DNA from: Gracilaria caudata
Taxonomy: Eukaryota > Rhodophyta > Florideophyceae > Gracilariales > Gracilariaceae
Length of the DNA: 27,866 nucleotides
Assembly (NCBI GenBank): GCA_030374735.1
Contig: JASCIV010000266.1
Coordinates: forward strand, 1 to 27,866
Direction of reading: 5' to 3'
Of the stretch, positions 27,564 to 27,866 are shown in pieces (within the stretch, counting starts at the first letter, position 1; the number at the start of each line of letters is the position of its first letter). The position numbers were made by a program, and so were the translations under genes. Below the pieces are notes generated by a model that saw only the letters and a list, made by a program, of their open reading frames with translations, did no database searches and was not told the DNA's origin.

Positions 27564-27619
27564 CGCCAGCGCCAGCGCCAGCGCGACAGCCGCCTGCCGG
27601 CTGTTGACTGGCGCTGGCG
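27564..27619. repeat. CGCCAG hexamer repeat forming a long hairpin
   Basis: CGCCAG occurs three times at 27564-27581. The last two copies pair perfectly with CTGGCGCTGGCG at 27608-27619. Inside, ACAGCC (27586-27591) pairs with GGCTGT (27599-27604) around a 7-base loop. The result is an 18-bp stem with one small internal loop, which could extrude as a cruciform or fold in RNA. Confidence 0.7.
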
Positions 27620-27866
27620 AAGCGCTCTCGACGGGCAACGCCTGGCACTTCCACCGCAGCGCGTGCGCAGCGCGGACGAGCAGAGTGGTGCAGAGCGCCA
27701 GCGCGCGCGCGTCATTCTCTGCCCTCTTCGTTTCGCATCGCACCTTTCGCCGTCAGATCCCGCCTCCTGTTCTGCGCCTATCGCAAGCGCCGCCTTCCAC
27801 CGAAAGCACCGCGCCATCATCCACCCCTCCCACCTCCGCTCTTCCCTCCCTTGCGCAGGTGCCCTT

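Larger units (their letters stand above)
26804..27866. promoter_or_regulatory. GC-rich CCAAT-box promoter region, right edge of window
   Basis: 1.06 kb upstream of ERD2 with no supported gene. CCAAT boxes lie at 27219-27223, 27254-27258, 27284-27288 and 27410-27414; the middle two share the context CCAATGAAA. After about 27480 the DNA becomes very GC-rich, with a GGC run (27511-27533), CGCCAG hexamers and a long hairpin. From about 27715 to the end the plus strand is C/T-rich, like the leaders of the SDR and PP2C genes. The region is therefore probably a bidirectional promoter for ERD2 and for a plus-strand gene starting beyond the window. Confidence 0.4.

Overview
The window is nuclear DNA of a eukaryote with intron-poor genes. 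Eight confident protein genes each read as one uninterrupted frame. They encode purely eukaryotic functions: a UTP13-type ribosome-biogenesis WD40 protein, ALG8 glucosyltransferase, a HRD3/SEL1L protein, the KDEL receptor, a plant-clade-E-like PP2C phosphatase, an AGC kinase and a PH-domain kinase-like protein. Compact single-exon genes, long gene-poor spacers and a decayed retroelement would fit a red alga (Chondrus-like florideophyte). The species is an inference and cannot be proven from the sequence. LAYOUT. 1-571: GC-rich leader region. 572-1621 (+): SDR oxidoreductase with a broken YxxxK signature. 1622-2745: spacer with a hairpin cluster. 2746-3966 (-): AGC kinase with a predicted myristoylated N-terminus. 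It is divergent across a CCAAT-rich 683-bp promoter from UTP13 at 4650-7217 (+). 7218-9468: gene-poor spacer with a (GA)n tract, one intron-like signal and a terminator-like hairpin. 9469-11370 (-): PH-domain pseudokinase. 11371-13791: GC-rich, low-complexity spacer. 13792-14838 (+): PP2C. 14839-16592: spacer with one interrupted open frame. 16593-18074 (-): ALG8, head-to-head with SEL1L/HRD3 at 18930-21095 (+). The space between them contains a cryptic 144-codon frame broken by one stop. 21505-23212: decayed 3' end of an RNase H-bearing non-LTR retrotransposon. 24080-25243 (+): type II membrane glycosyltransferase with a DxD motif. 26147-26803 (-): KDEL receptor. 26804-27866: GC-rich promoter-like region with CCAAT boxes, a long hairpin and a pyrimidine-rich right edge suggesting a further plus-strand gene outside the window. 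FUNCTIONAL THEMES. Three and probably four genes in the right-hand 10 kb serve the ER/Golgi: N-glycan precursor glucosylation (ALG8), ER-associated degradation (SEL1L), retrieval of ER residents (KDEL receptor) and a Golgi-type glycosyltransferase. The left half carries three signalling proteins (AGC kinase, PH pseudokinase, PP2C). Two of these depart from their families at regulatory or catalytic residues. No tRNA, rRNA, snRNA or CRISPR array was recognised. I did not identify a wholly new multi-gene system; the most unusual items are the HRN/DFS pseudokinase and the AGC kinase with Asp in place of its activation-loop Thr.
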